Translations under genes and position numbers: made by a program
Shown here: in pieces, positions 34,979 to 44,181 of the stretch
Layout: each line of letters begins with the position of its first letter
Numbering within the stretch: the first letter of the stretch is position 1
Assembly (NCBI RefSeq): GCF_004023665.1
Contig: NZ_SAUF01000001.1
Span: 1,718,571-1,782,570, forward strand
Origin: Afifella aestuarii
GTDB lineage: Bacteria > Pseudomonadota > Alphaproteobacteria > Rhizobiales > Afifellaceae
Reading direction: 5' to 3'
DNA: 64,000 nucleotides
Notes under the pieces: generated by a model
The model's database searches: none
What the model saw: the letters and a program-made list of their open reading frames with translations, nothing else
What the model was told of the DNA's origin: nothing

Positions 34979-35560
34979 ATGACACAGGCGACGATGCACG
35001 ACCTTCTCGACCATTTGCGCAAACGTCGGAGCACACCCTCCGTCCAGCTTGGCGATCCGGGGCCGGATCCAGAAACGTTATCCGATATTCTGACCATTGG
35101 TGCGCGTGTGCCCGACCACGGCAAGCTCGCACCCTGGCGCTACATTATCTATGGCCGCGAGGACCGGCAACGTTTGGCGGAAACGCTGAAAGCCTTGGTT
35201 CTGAAGAGCGGTGATCCGGAAGCCGAACGCAAAGCGGGAAAGGCCGCCCAGTTTGCGGTTGCGCCGGTCGTCATCGGCGTTGTCTCGACAGCGGCCGCGC
35301 ATGCGAAAGTGCCGGTCTGGGAGCAGGAGCTGACGGCGGGCGCCGTTTGCATGAACCTCCTGCACGCAGCCGCGGGCCACGGTTTCGGCGCCCAATGGCT
35401 GACGCAATGGTTCGCCTTCGATGCGGAAGCGCTTCGCGCGCTCGGCGTTGGTGAGAACGAGAAGCTTGCCGGCTTCATCCATATCGGAACGGCGAGCCAG
35501 GAAACGCCGGAACGCGACCGGCCGGATATCTCCGCGCTCACGACTTTCTTTTCTAACTGA
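34979..35560 (+). CDS. Nitroreductase family protein
   Basis: 193 residues from the ATG at 34979 (AAAGG just upstream); ATGs at 34949 and 34952 are alternatives. Motifs of the nitroreductase/FMN family are RRSTPSVQLG at the start, APWRYIIYG and AGHGFGAQWLT. It likely binds FMN and uses NAD(P)H, with unknown substrate. The divergent gene is the three-repeat protein, and the flavin reductase gene follows 9 nt downstream, so the two probably form an operon. Confidence 0.88.
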   Translation: MTQATMHDLLDHLRKRRSTPSVQLGDPGPDPETLSDILTIGARVPDHGKLAPWRYIIYGREDRQRLAETLKALVLKSGDPEAERKAGKAAQFAVAPVVIGVVSTAAAHAKVPVWEQELTAGAVCMNLLHAAAGHGFGAQWLTQWFAFDAEALRALGVGENEKLAGFIHIGTASQETPERDRPDISALTTFFSN

Positions 35561-35569
35561 GGATTTTAG

Positions 35570-36187
35570 ATGCGTTATACGCCGCGCCTGCGGGACCACG
35601 GGCTCGCACATGATCCGTTCAAGGCGATTGTCGCGCCCCGTCCGATCGGTTGGATTTCGAGTCTCGATCCGGAAGGGCGTCTCAATCTCGCGCCCTATTC
35701 CTTCTTCAACGCCGTCTCCAACGATCCTCATATCGTGATGTTCTCGTCCTTTGGCGAGAAAGACAGCGTGAAGAACATCGAGGCGACAGGCGAATTCGTG
35801 TGCAATCTCACGACGTTCGATCTCCGCGAAGAGATGAATGCAACCTCTGCCGCCTATCCTTGCGGGGTGAGTGAGGCGGAAGAGGCGGGGCTCGCCATGG
35901 CGGAGAGCGCCGTCGTCAAGCCGCCGCGCGTTCGCGATGCGCCGACGGCGCTCGAATGCCGGCTTCTCAAGGCGGACCGTCTCGCCGGTCTCGACGGGCA
36001 ATGGTCCGGCAACATCGTCGTTTTCGGAGAAGTCGTCTCGATCTATGTCGATGACCGCTTCATCCGCGACGACCGCTTCGACATGGCGGCGGCCCGAACG
36101 ATCGCGCGCTGCGGCTATTTCGACTATGCCGTGGTCGACGGTGTCTTCGAGATCATTCGCCCGAAGGATCCGAAGGTGAGGGGCTGA
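35570..36187 (+). CDS. Flavin reductase family (FMN-binding) protein
   Basis: 205 residues of the flavin_reduct family: FKAIVAPRPIGWISSLDPEGRLNLAPYSFFNAVSNDPHIVMF near the N-terminus carries the FMN-binding PRPIGWIS motif, and YSFFNAVSNDP is typical. It is probably a cytosolic FMN-binding oxidoreductase or storage protein. It begins 9 nt after the nitroreductase. Its 3' end overlaps the convergent CitE-like gene by 35 nt. Confidence 0.9.
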   Translation: MRYTPRLRDHGLAHDPFKAIVAPRPIGWISSLDPEGRLNLAPYSFFNAVSNDPHIVMFSSFGEKDSVKNIEATGEFVCNLTTFDLREEMNATSAAYPCGVSEAEEAGLAMAESAVVKPPRVRDAPTALECRLLKADRLAGLDGQWSGNIVVFGEVVSIYVDDRFIRDDRFDMAAARTIARCGYFDYAVVDGVFEIIRPKDPKVRG

Positions 36188-37076
36188 CGATCTTACGGAT
36201 CTGGGTGATCTGAGCGGCGCGCGCGACAAGGCGTTCGGCTCGTCGCAGATCGCTCTGATCGCAGGCATGCCCCTCGATCGCGAGCAAGCCCGGGTTTCCT
36301 GCTTCTCGGAACGCGGCAATCAAAGCCTCGGCCAGCGCGACCGCGTCGGGATCCGGCGTAAACGCAGCGTTGATTGCCGCCACCTGTGAGGGATGGATGG
36401 CGATCTTGCCCGCGAAGCCTGCGTCAGCAGCCTTCGCTGCTTCGGCGGCAAGCCCCTCTGAGTCGGCAAAGTCCTGATAGGGGCGATCGATGGCATCGAC
36501 ATGTGCTGCACCGGCGGCAAAAAGGCACAGATTGCGTGCAAGCGCAGCTGGGTTTCCCCAGTCGTCGTCTTCATCGCTCTCCCTCTGGCGCCCGATTCCC
36601 GCCGCAGACCTGTCGCCGCACCAGACAAGGCCGCAGAGGCGCGCAACGTCGCCGGCATAGCTTCCGAGCGCCAAGACGGAATCGGGCCGATCTCCTGCGA
36701 TTGCGAGAATGCGTGTGCCGCCGTCTGGAAGACCGTGAAGCGCTTCGCGAACGGCGATGCGTGCGCCGAGGAGCATGACATCGTCTTTTCCAGCCGCGGC
36801 CGACAGTACGATGCCGGTGGGCGCACCGGTCATGACATGGTCGAGATCGCCCTCGCTCAGAGGGCTCGCGAGAGTGTTGATGCGCACAAAGAGGCGAGGG
36901 CGCATGAGACCGACATGCTTGCGCAAAAAGTCTGTCGCCAGCTTTCGGGCCTTTCCCTTGTCCCGCGGGGCAACCGAATCGGTGAGATCGAGGATGAGCG
37001 CGTCGGCGCCGCTCGTCAGCGCTCCCGCGAGCTTCCGCTCGCTGTCTGCGGGCACGAGAAGGTAGGAGCGCATCAT
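36153..37076 (-). CDS. CitE-like (HpcH/HpaI aldolase, CoA ester lyase) protein with degenerate active site
   Basis: 307 residues with overall CitE/HpcH likeness: RSYLLVPADSERKLAGALTSGADALILDLTDSV at the start, RPRLFVRINTLAS in the middle and KIAIHPSQVAAINAAFTPD near the end. Two motifs that in close relatives read ATETA and WGAED are altered here to AIAGDRPD and WCGDRS. Those residues include the acidic metal ligands, so catalysis may be lost. The C-terminus is intact. It overlaps the flavin reductase gene tail to tail. Confidence 0.8.
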   Translation of the reverse strand: MMRSYLLVPADSERKLAGALTSGADALILDLTDSVAPRDKGKARKLATDFLRKHVGLMRPRLFVRINTLASPLSEGDLDHVMTGAPTGIVLSAAAGKDDVMLLGARIAVREALHGLPDGGTRILAIAGDRPDSVLALGSYAGDVARLCGLVWCGDRSAAGIGRQRESDEDDDWGNPAALARNLCLFAAGAAHVDAIDRPYQDFADSEGLAAEAAKAADAGFAGKIAIHPSQVAAINAAFTPDPDAVALAEALIAAFREAGNPGLLAIEGHACDQSDLRRAERLVARAAQITQIRKIVSPSPSDPSGE

Positions 37077-37197
37077 TTTTCACCCATCGTTGGGGCCATA
37101 GTTGGGGACTGAGGAGGACGCTGCGCAAAGGCCGACGCTATGGTGAACCGATCATTAATCATCCCCGTGCACGATCCATACCGAGGAGAGTGTCTTG

Positions 37198-38340
37198 ATG
37201 ATCGTCGAACGGTTTTTGACCTGGATCGAAAGTGCCGCACCGAGGCGACGTGTGGAAGCCGCGAGTGCGCTCGCACGTGCTTTTCTCACCTCCGAATTGT
37301 CGCCGGAGGAGCATGACGGCCTCGAAGCAGCGATGACCATCCTGCTCGACGATCCGAATCGTCTGGTACGTCTGGCGCTCGCGGAACAGCTGGCAGACAG
37401 CGAGAGGGCGCCGCACCATGTCATTCTCGCGCTGTCTGCAGATCACTTTGACGTGGCGACGATCGTGGTCGAACACTCGCCGCTTCTCCTCGACGGCGAA
37501 CTCGTCGATCTCGTGGCGACACGCGAGCCGGAAGTGCAGGCGGCGATCGCGCGTCGCAGGACTGTGTCGCGCGCGCTTGCCGCCGCGATCGCGGAAGTCG
37601 GCTGCCTGGAAGCCGTGATGGATCTCCTCTGCAACGATGGGGCCTGCGTGGCGCGTTTCTCCCTCGATCGGATCGTCGCACGTTATGGCCACGAGGCGGA
37701 GCTGCGCGAAATGCTCTTGGCGCGCCGCGATCTGCCTGTGGCCGTGCGCCAGGTCCTTCTGGAAGATCTGGCTGACAGCCTGTGCGCCTTCGTCTCCGCG
37801 AGAGGCTGGCTTTCTCCGATGCAGGCGCGTGCGGTTGCCGACGAAACGCTCGAACGCGCGGTCCTCGTCTTGGCCGAAGACGCCGGACCTGCGGGCCTCG
37901 TGCAACTCGTCAACCGACTTCTCGATTCGGATCAGCTGACCCCCGTGCTCCTCGTGCGCGCGGCGGTCTGCGGACAGATCGATTTCTTCGAGCAAGCGAT
38001 CGCCGCGCTTGCCGATATGCCGCGACGGCGGGTTTCCGCTCTCGTGGCCGCCGGGCGCTCCTCCGGGCTCGGCGCACTTCTTCGAAAGGCCGGACTGCCC
38101 GCGAGCGCCGTGCCTGTCATCGTGACCGTCATGGAGGTCCTGCGCGACCTCGATTGCGAGGCCGGTTCCGGTCACGATTATCGGCGCGCGACCCGGCTGA
38201 TCGACGCCGTGCTCCTGCGTTACGGAGCCCGGCCGACGGGTGAACTCGACGATCTTCTCGCTCTTCTGAGGCGTCTTGCGATGGATGCAAAGCGTGATGC
38301 AGCGCGCGGCTATGCCCTTCAGATCAAGGCGGCCGCCTGA
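37198..38340 (+). CDS. DUF2336 domain protein
   Basis: 380 residues, mostly helical, from the ATG at 37198 (GAGGAGAG upstream). It follows the DUF2336 pattern: LARAFLTSELSPEEHDGLEAAMTILLDDPNRLVRLALAEQLA at the start, a repeating helical middle (HEAT-like look) and a C-terminal helical region. DUF2336 proteins are found in alphaproteobacteria; no biochemical role is established. It is cytosolic, divergent from the CitE-like gene and convergent with nadK (3 nt apart). Confidence 0.85.
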   Translation: MIVERFLTWIESAAPRRRVEAASALARAFLTSELSPEEHDGLEAAMTILLDDPNRLVRLALAEQLADSERAPHHVILALSADHFDVATIVVEHSPLLLDGELVDLVATREPEVQAAIARRRTVSRALAAAIAEVGCLEAVMDLLCNDGACVARFSLDRIVARYGHEAELREMLLARRDLPVAVRQVLLEDLADSLCAFVSARGWLSPMQARAVADETLERAVLVLAEDAGPAGLVQLVNRLLDSDQLTPVLLVRAAVCGQIDFFEQAIAALADMPRRRVSALVAAGRSSGLGALLRKAGLPASAVPVIVTVMEVLRDLDCEAGSGHDYRRATRLIDAVLLRYGARPTGELDDLLALLRRLAMDAKRDAARGYALQIKAAA

Positions 38341-38343
38341 GCG

Positions 38344-39123
38344 TCAGTAGCGGAACTGCTCGGCCAGGATGCGTTCGTCCCAGCCGTGATCGGGATCGAA
38401 CATGATAAAGCCGGTCACCGTCTTGTCTTCGACGATCGAAACCTGACGCACGCTCTTGAATTCCGTGTGGTCGGCGACCGCATTGACCGGCCGCTTGTCG
38501 GTCTCGAGCACTTCGAGCGTCACTTCGGCCCGATCGGGCAGCAGGGCGCCGCGCCAGCGACGCGGCCGAAACGGACTGATCGGGGTCAAGGCCAATAAGG
38601 GCGCGTTGATCGGGATGATGGGCCCGTGGGCGGAGAGATTGTAGGCCGTCGAGCCTGCCGGTGTCGCGAGCAGTATGCCGTCGCAGATGAGCTCTTCGAG
38701 GCGGACATGGCCGTCGATGGTGATCCTCAGCTTTGCGGCCTGATAGGATTGGCGGAAGAGCGCCACTTCATTGACGGCGTGCGCCGTGATCGTTTCGCCG
38801 TCCGCGGTGAGAACGCTCATGCGTAGCGGATGGACCGGCTCCACCTTCGCTTCCGAAATGCGTTCCATCAGACCTTCCGGCCTGTACTCATTCATCAGAA
38901 AGCCGACGGAGCCGCGGTTCATCCCGTAGATCGGCTTGCCCGAATCCATGTGTGCGTGCAGCGCCTGCAGCATCAACCCGTCGCCGCCGAGAGCCACGAC
39001 GACATCTGCATCTTTGGGCGGGACCTCGCCATAGGTTTCCCGCAAAAGGTCTGCCGCCCCCACGGCCTCGGGCGAATCGGAGGACATGATGGCGATCTTC
39101 TTGATCGGCGATACGATCGTCAT
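38344..39123 (-). CDS. nadK: NAD kinase
   Basis: 259 residues, makes NADP from NAD and ATP. The catalytic GGDG is in [15 protein letters not shown], followed by [13 protein letters not shown] and [18 protein letters not shown], all diagnostic of NadK. It is the short bacterial form. It is divergent from cutA (146 nt between). Confidence 0.95.
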   Translation of the reverse strand: MTIVSPIKKIAIMSSDSPEAVGAADLLRETYGEVPPKDADVVVALGGDGLMLQALHAHMDSGKPIYGMNRGSVGFLMNEYRPEGLMERISEAKVEPVHPLRMSVLTADGETITAHAVNEVALFRQSYQAAKLRITIDGHVRLEELICDGILLATPAGSTAYNLSAHGPIIPINAPLLALTPISPFRPRRWRGALLPDRAEVTLEVLETDKRPVNAVADHTEFKSVRQVSIVEDKTVTGFIMFDPDHGWDERILAEQFRY

Positions 39124-39269
39124 GACGGGCGTGTCGGTAGCGGCGGTTGTGGTGAGCCCAGCTTCGGGTCACGTTTCGCCTAGCACGGAGCCGGCCGCTT
39201 CGGCAAAGCTGTAGTTGTGTGCGGATCCTGGAAGGCCCTCGCGGACACGGAAATCAAAGGCGAAAGACT

Positions 39270-39635
39270 ATGGACTACGAAGAGCAGCGGAACCGCATTG
39301 CGGGCGGGCAGCAGGAGAGGGGGCAGTTGATGCTCCTCTATATTCCGTGCCCGGACATGGAGACGGCGAAAGAGCTCGCTGCAGCCGCGGTTTCCGAAAG
39401 GCTGGCAGCCTGCGCCAATATCCTTCCCACAATGGTCTCCGTCTATCGCTGGCAGGGCGCCATCGAGGACGAGGAGGAGACGGTGTTGATCCTGAAGACG
39501 CCGCCCGAGAGGGAGGCGGACCTGCGTCGCCTCATCGAGGCAAGACACCCTTATGACGTCCCGGCCATCCTGACGCTTGCCACGGTGCAGGTGAACACAC
39601 CCTATCTCGAATGGGCTCAGGCGGAGACGGCATGA
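39270..39635 (+). CDS. cutA: Divalent-cation tolerance protein CutA
   Basis: 121 residues from the ATG at 39270. CutA hallmarks: YIPCPDMETAKELAAAAVSERLAACANILP, YRWQGAIEDEEETVLILKT and PYDVPAILTL. It forms small trimers and has been linked to copper tolerance and signal-like roles. Its stop overlaps the next gene's start (ATGA), so the two are coupled. Confidence 0.93.
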   Translation: MDYEEQRNRIAGGQQERGQLMLLYIPCPDMETAKELAAAAVSERLAACANILPTMVSVYRWQGAIEDEEETVLILKTPPEREADLRRLIEARHPYDVPAILTLATVQVNTPYLEWAQAETA

Positions 39636-40156
39636 GCCGCAGCCGCAAGCGCGGGCTCCTCGTGTCTCTCTCCGGTCTTCCCGGTGTCGGCAAGTCAAGC
39701 ATCGCGAGTGTGCTGGCCGCCGAGATCGAGGCCATCTGGCTTCGTATCGATTCCATCGAGAACGCCATTCGCGCGTCCGGCGTCGTCGATGACGATATGA
39801 AGGATGCCGGTTACCGCGCGGCCTATGCCGCTGCCGCGGACAATCTCGCCTTGGGTCATCGCGTCATCGCCGATTGCGTCAATCCGTGGATGCTGACCCG
39901 CGATGCGTGGGGCGAGGTCGCGCGCACAGCCGACGCAGAGCTTCTGGAGGTGGAGATCATCTGTACGGATCGTGATGCGCACCGCCAGCGGGTCGAAACC
40001 CGAATGATGGTTTCGGACGGCTGCGCAGGACCGACCTGGCAAGAGGTTGTGGCGCGGGATTACCGGCCCTGGACGCGTCCCGTCCCGGTGGTCGAAACCG
40101 CGGGCAAAAAGGTTTGCGACTGTGCGGCCGATATTCGGCACATGCTGGCGCTTTAA
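39632..40156 (+). CDS. P-loop kinase-like protein (APS kinase/AAA type)
   Basis: 174 residues from the ATG at 39632, translationally coupled to cutA by ATGA. A Walker A loop GLPGVGKS lies at residues 15-22. The protein has the shape of small P-loop kinases such as APS or adenylate kinase, with VLAAEIEAIWLRIDSIENAI after it and DCVNPWML later. Related orphan P-loop kinases in Rhizobiales have unknown substrates. It is convergent with the GGDEF-EAL gene (17 nt between). Confidence 0.75.
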   Translation: MSRSRKRGLLVSLSGLPGVGKSSIASVLAAEIEAIWLRIDSIENAIRASGVVDDDMKDAGYRAAYAAAADNLALGHRVIADCVNPWMLTRDAWGEVARTADAELLEVEIICTDRDAHRQRVETRMMVSDGCAGPTWQEVVARDYRPWTRPVPVVETAGKKVCDCAADIRHMLAL

Positions 40157-40162
40157 GGGGCT

Positions 40163-40180
40163 CGCCTGCGCAATCAGGCG
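40163..40180. terminator. Short palindrome between the P-loop kinase and GGDEF-EAL genes
   Basis: CGCCTG (40163-40168) and CAGGCG (40175-40180) with a 6-nt loop make a perfect 6-bp stem. It contains the TGA stop of the minus-strand gene. It is a weak candidate for a shared terminator. Confidence 0.4.
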
Positions 40181-42348
40181 GCGCCGCGTTGTCTTCCTTC
40201 GATCAGCATGTCGTTGATCGCTTCTGGCGGGACCGGCCCGGAAAACAAGAAGCCCTGGATTTCGTCGCAGCCGATGAAACGCAGATATTCGCGCTGCCGC
40301 TCGGTTTCGACGCCTTCAGCCGTCACCAAAAGTCCAAGCGCGTGGCCGAGTTCGACGATTGCGTCGACGATCGCGGTCGAATCGGCCGTTTCTCCGATCG
40401 GTTGCACGAAGGAGCGGTCGATCTTCACTTTGTCGACCTTCAGCATCCTGAGCCGGTTGAGGCTCGAATAGCCCGTGCCGAAATCGTCGAGCGCGACCCG
40501 CACGCCATGGCTTCTCAGATGCAGCAATTCCTCTGCAGCACTTCTGCCTTCCTTGAGGAGGACGCTTTCCGTGATTTCGATTTCGATCTGGTTCGGATTT
40601 ACCCTTTCCTCGTGCATGATCCGGAGCAGGCGCCCGGCAAGCCCATGCCGTTCGAACGAGCAGGGCGATATGTTCACGGCGACGGTCAGCTTCGGCCATT
40701 CGCGCGCCTGACGACAGGCGTGGCGCAGAACCCACTCGTCGAGCTTGACCACGAGGCGGGTGTCTTCAGCGAGGCCAATGAAGGCGCCGGGCAAAAGGAA
40801 GCCGAGCCGCGGGTGACGCCAACGCAGAAGCGCTTCCACCCCGCGAATTTCGCCGTCGCGCCCCGCCACTTGCGGCTGATAGTGAAGGACGAGATCGCGA
40901 CCGCCCCGCAGCAGCGTCGCCGCGAGTTCTTCTTCGATGAGATGGCGGGCGCGCAGGGCTGCGTCCATCTCCTGGGAGAAGGCGACGAAGCGGTCGCGGC
41001 CTTCGCGCTTGGCCGCATAAAGCGCAATGTCGGCGCGCCTTAGAGATTCGCTTCGGGGCTGGTCGGGATGAAGGAAGGTGTAGCCGATCGAGACGCCGAC
41101 ATGGGCCGTGCCTCCTGCGATCGAGAAAGGCGCATTGGCGCATGCGAGGATGCGCTCGCAGATCAGCGAGATATCGTCTGGCGTGGCGAGATTGCGAAGA
41201 AGGATGGCGAATTCGTCGCCGCCGAGGCGCCCCAGCGTGTCGTTATCGCCGAGCAGGCTCGTGACGCGGGCTGCGAACTGCTGGATGACATCATCGCCCG
41301 CTGGATGACCGTAGGTGTCGTTCACTTCCTTGAAGCGGTCGAGATCGGCGAAAAGGAGGGCAATGGTCTCTCCGCCTGCCAGAGGCAGGACGCGCTCCAG
41401 CTGTTGGATGACGCCTGAGCGATTGGGCAGGCCGGTCAGCCCGTCGTGCGACGCGAGATGGAGTGCGCGTAGGCGCCCAGCCTCGATCTCGGCCGAGCTT
41501 CGGTAGACGTTGCGGGCGTAGAAGGCGATAAGCGCAAGCATCGCGAGACCCGCGATCACGGCTGTCGGAAGCACCTGGTTGAGGATTTCGCGACCGGGCA
41601 GGTCAGGTGCCCAGGCGAGATAGGCGAGCGTGTTGCCCTTGTAGTCCAGAACCGGCAGAGAGGTTTCGTCGAACCTCTCTGGCTCTTTCGCCTGGATGCG
41701 GGCCTTGGTCAGAAGGTAGCCGTCACGTATGTGATCGAGGAAGGCGCGGTCGATGAACTGCACGCTGACGAGCACGTACTCCGAGCCTGGTGTGACACGC
41801 AGCTCTTCCGAATAAGCCAGGAGCGGGAGGAGGCTAATGATCGCGGGGTGTCCGCCGATCATCTTGACACTGCGCTCGACGACGGCGTCGCGGCCTTCGA
41901 CTTCCGCGAAACGGCGGTGGAGGGTCGCCAGTTCGGGCTCTACGATGTCTAGCACCTCACGGGCATTCCCGAGATCCGCTGCCCTGCCTCCTTCCATCGC
42001 GTAGATTGGGCGGTTGTCAGGGGCGACGACAAGGGTGCGGTCGTGGCCGAAAAACTGATACATCCATTCGCCGAGATTCTCGTGAATCCATGGCATATCT
42101 CGGGCGTTGACCGCCTCGACGGCTTCATCCCACCAGGTGACGCTCTTCTGCTCTTCGGAGACGCGCGTCGTCTGGGCCTCCATGGCATGTCGCACGAGCT
42201 GCTGCTGTCTTTCGATGGAGACATGGTCCGTGCCCACGAGCGCTTGCAGAACGACGAACAGCATCCCGCCAACAGCCAGGAGGGCGAACAGGCTCATCAC
42301 CCACAATACGTGGGTGGAAAGCGCTTTCGCCTTGCGGATAGCTCCCAT
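40174..42348 (-). CDS. CHASE4-GGDEF-EAL cyclic-di-GMP signalling protein
   Basis: 724 residues. An N-terminal membrane helix (about 14-36) precedes a periplasmic CHASE4-like sensor region (about 45-250, with WWDEAVEAVNARD), and a second helix (about 258-276) leads to the cytosol. GGDEF lies at 376-380 in LGRLGGDEFAIL and is intact, followed by an EAL domain with EAL at 505-507, plus DDFGTGYSSL and AEGVET. Both active-site motifs look catalytically complete, so it could both make and break cyclic-di-GMP, as sensed by the periplasmic domain. It likely influences motility, adhesion or biofilm. Confidence 0.92.
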   Translation of the reverse strand: MGAIRKAKALSTHVLWVMSLFALLAVGGMLFVVLQALVGTDHVSIERQQQLVRHAMEAQTTRVSEEQKSVTWWDEAVEAVNARDMPWIHENLGEWMYQFFGHDRTLVVAPDNRPIYAMEGGRAADLGNAREVLDIVEPELATLHRRFAEVEGRDAVVERSVKMIGGHPAIISLLPLLAYSEELRVTPGSEYVLVSVQFIDRAFLDHIRDGYLLTKARIQAKEPERFDETSLPVLDYKGNTLAYLAWAPDLPGREILNQVLPTAVIAGLAMLALIAFYARNVYRSSAEIEAGRLRALHLASHDGLTGLPNRSGVIQQLERVLPLAGGETIALLFADLDRFKEVNDTYGHPAGDDVIQQFAARVTSLLGDNDTLGRLGGDEFAILLRNLATPDDISLICERILACANAPFSIAGGTAHVGVSIGYTFLHPDQPRSESLRRADIALYAAKREGRDRFVAFSQEMDAALRARHLIEEELAATLLRGGRDLVLHYQPQVAGRDGEIRGVEALLRWRHPRLGFLLPGAFIGLAEDTRLVVKLDEWVLRHACRQAREWPKLTVAVNISPCSFERHGLAGRLLRIMHEERVNPNQIEIEITESVLLKEGRSAAEELLHLRSHGVRVALDDFGTGYSSLNRLRMLKVDKVKIDRSFVQPIGETADSTAIVDAIVELGHALGLLVTAEGVETERQREYLRFIGCDEIQGFLFSGPVPPEAINDMLIEGRQRGAA

Positions 42349-42504
42349 GTCGAAACCTCTTTGAATCGAGATCTAATGGGATGTCTGTCTGATCTGAGGC
42401 TGACCTCCTGAACGCAAAGCGTCGGGGCAAGGCAGAATGTGGTTGAGAAACAACGAATTTTAGGCGTGGGTGGGTGCTGCCGCTGGGACTTCAGCGGCTC
42501 GCGA

Positions 42505-44154
42505 TCAGCGGCGCTCCTGGTCTGGCCGCAGCCAGGCGAAACCGTAGGGCGCGAGCCTCAGGTTGGCGCCTGGTTTCAAGTCGCGAGGGGGGGCGCCGGG
42601 TCCGAAGAGAACGGAGGTATAGGCGGTCTCCCCGGTCTCGCTTTCCTGCGCGGGTTCGAGGGTTACCTCCACATCCTTGTCGGAAAGGTTGTGATAGGTG
42701 AAGGTAACGTTTCCTTTCCATTCGCAACGCATGGCGAGGACTCGCGTATCGCCATCCATCAGCGTCCATTCTCCCCATCCGATCTCCGGCAGAGAACGGC
42801 GAATGCGCACGAGCTCTCGCACGAAGGAGAGGAGTGAGTCCGGGTCGTGCATCGCGTCGGCGATGTTGACCTTGTCGTAGCCGAAAGGGCCGTCGCTCAG
42901 GACAGGACGAACGAGAGCCTCGGGATCGGCTGAGGAAAAGCCGCCGTTCTTGCGGTTCGACCATTGCAATGGCGTGCGCACGGAATTGCGCTCCTCAAGG
43001 CTTAGGTCGTCGCCCATGCCGATTTCCTCGCCGTACCAGATGACGGGTGTGCCGGGCAGCGCGAACATGAGGGCGTAAGCGAGCTTGAGGCGGCGCACAT
43101 CGCCTTCGAGCATCGGTGCGAGGCGGCGACGGATGCCCCGATCATAGACGATCATTCCCGGGTCCGGCGCCATCGCATCGAAGACCTCCTGGCGCTCTTG
43201 CGAGGACAAGCGGCCGAGATCGACTTCGTCGTGGTTCCGGAGGAAGGAGCCCCACTGACCTTCCACAGGCAGATCCGGCATGATCGACATGATGCGGCGG
43301 ATCGGCTCGGCGTCGCGGCGCGTCATGGCAAGAAACATGTGCTGGTTCAGCATGAAGTTGAAGACCATGTGCATGCGGTTGCCGTCCTCCCCGAAATAGC
43401 TCGTCACCTCCTTCATGGTGACGTTGGCTTCGGCGAGAAGGACCGATTCCGCCTTTCGCCAGGAGAGGAAGCGGCGCATGTCGGAGAGATATTCGGCCGG
43501 GTCGCGGGCCGGAGCGTGATCGAGGCCGAGATATTCGATCAGGAAGGGCACGGCATCGATGCGGAAGCCCGAGACGCCGAGCTGCAGCCAAAAACCCATG
43601 ATCTTGTCGATCTCTTCGCGCACCGCCGGGTTGGCGATGTTGAGATCGGCCTGGTGTTTGTAGAAGCGGTGCAGGTACCAGGCCTTAGCCTTCTGGTCGT
43701 AGGTCCAGATCGCCTCTTGCACGCCGGGAAACACGATGCCGTCGTGGATGTTCTCCGGCTTTTCCTCCGACCACACATACCAATCGCGATAGGGGGAGTT
43801 GGGGTCGGAGCGGGCGCTTTGGAACCAGGGATGGTCCGTCGAGGTGTGGTTGACGACGAGGTCGACCAGCACCCGCAGGCCTCTGTCTGCCGCGGCGCGC
43901 GTGAAGGCGACGAAATCCCCGAGTGAGCCGAGACGTGGATCGACATTGTAGAAATCGGAAATGTCGTAGCCGTTGTCGCGGTTGGGTGTCGGGTAGAAGG
44001 GCAGGAGCCAGATGCAGGTCGCGCCGAGCGCCTCGATGTGATCGAGGCGGTCGGCCAGCCCGCGGAAATCGCCGACCCCGTCGCCATTGCCGTCCATATA
44101 GGCGTCCACATCAAGGCAATAGATGACAGCGTTCTTGTACCAGAGATCGAGCAT
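42505..44154 (-). CDS. TreS-like GH13 enzyme (maltose alpha-D-glucosyltransferase type)
   Basis: 549 residues of GH13. WYKNAVIYCLDVDAYMDGNGDGVGDFRG and LLPFYPTPNRDNGYDI resemble trehalose synthase (TreS) openings. The nucleophile Asp200 (FRIDAV), the acid/base Glu242 (LLAEAN) and the stabiliser Asp309 (RNHDEVD) are visible. TreS interconverts maltose and trehalose. It is shorter than the fused TreS-Pep2 forms. The alpha-glucosidase-like gene lies just upstream on the same strand (27 nt apart), so the pair is an operon for alpha-glucan or trehalose metabolism. Confidence 0.85.
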   Translation of the reverse strand: MLDLWYKNAVIYCLDVDAYMDGNGDGVGDFRGLADRLDHIEALGATCIWLLPFYPTPNRDNGYDISDFYNVDPRLGSLGDFVAFTRAAADRGLRVLVDLVVNHTSTDHPWFQSARSDPNSPYRDWYVWSEEKPENIHDGIVFPGVQEAIWTYDQKAKAWYLHRFYKHQADLNIANPAVREEIDKIMGFWLQLGVSGFRIDAVPFLIEYLGLDHAPARDPAEYLSDMRRFLSWRKAESVLLAEANVTMKEVTSYFGEDGNRMHMVFNFMLNQHMFLAMTRRDAEPIRRIMSIMPDLPVEGQWGSFLRNHDEVDLGRLSSQERQEVFDAMAPDPGMIVYDRGIRRRLAPMLEGDVRRLKLAYALMFALPGTPVIWYGEEIGMGDDLSLEERNSVRTPLQWSNRKNGGFSSADPEALVRPVLSDGPFGYDKVNIADAMHDPDSLLSFVRELVRIRRSLPEIGWGEWTLMDGDTRVLAMRCEWKGNVTFTYHNLSDKDVEVTLEPAQESETGETAYTSVLFGPGAPPRDLKPGANLRLAPYGFAWLRPDQERR

Positions 44155-44181
44155 TGCAGGGCTCCTGCCTGAGGTTTGAGA

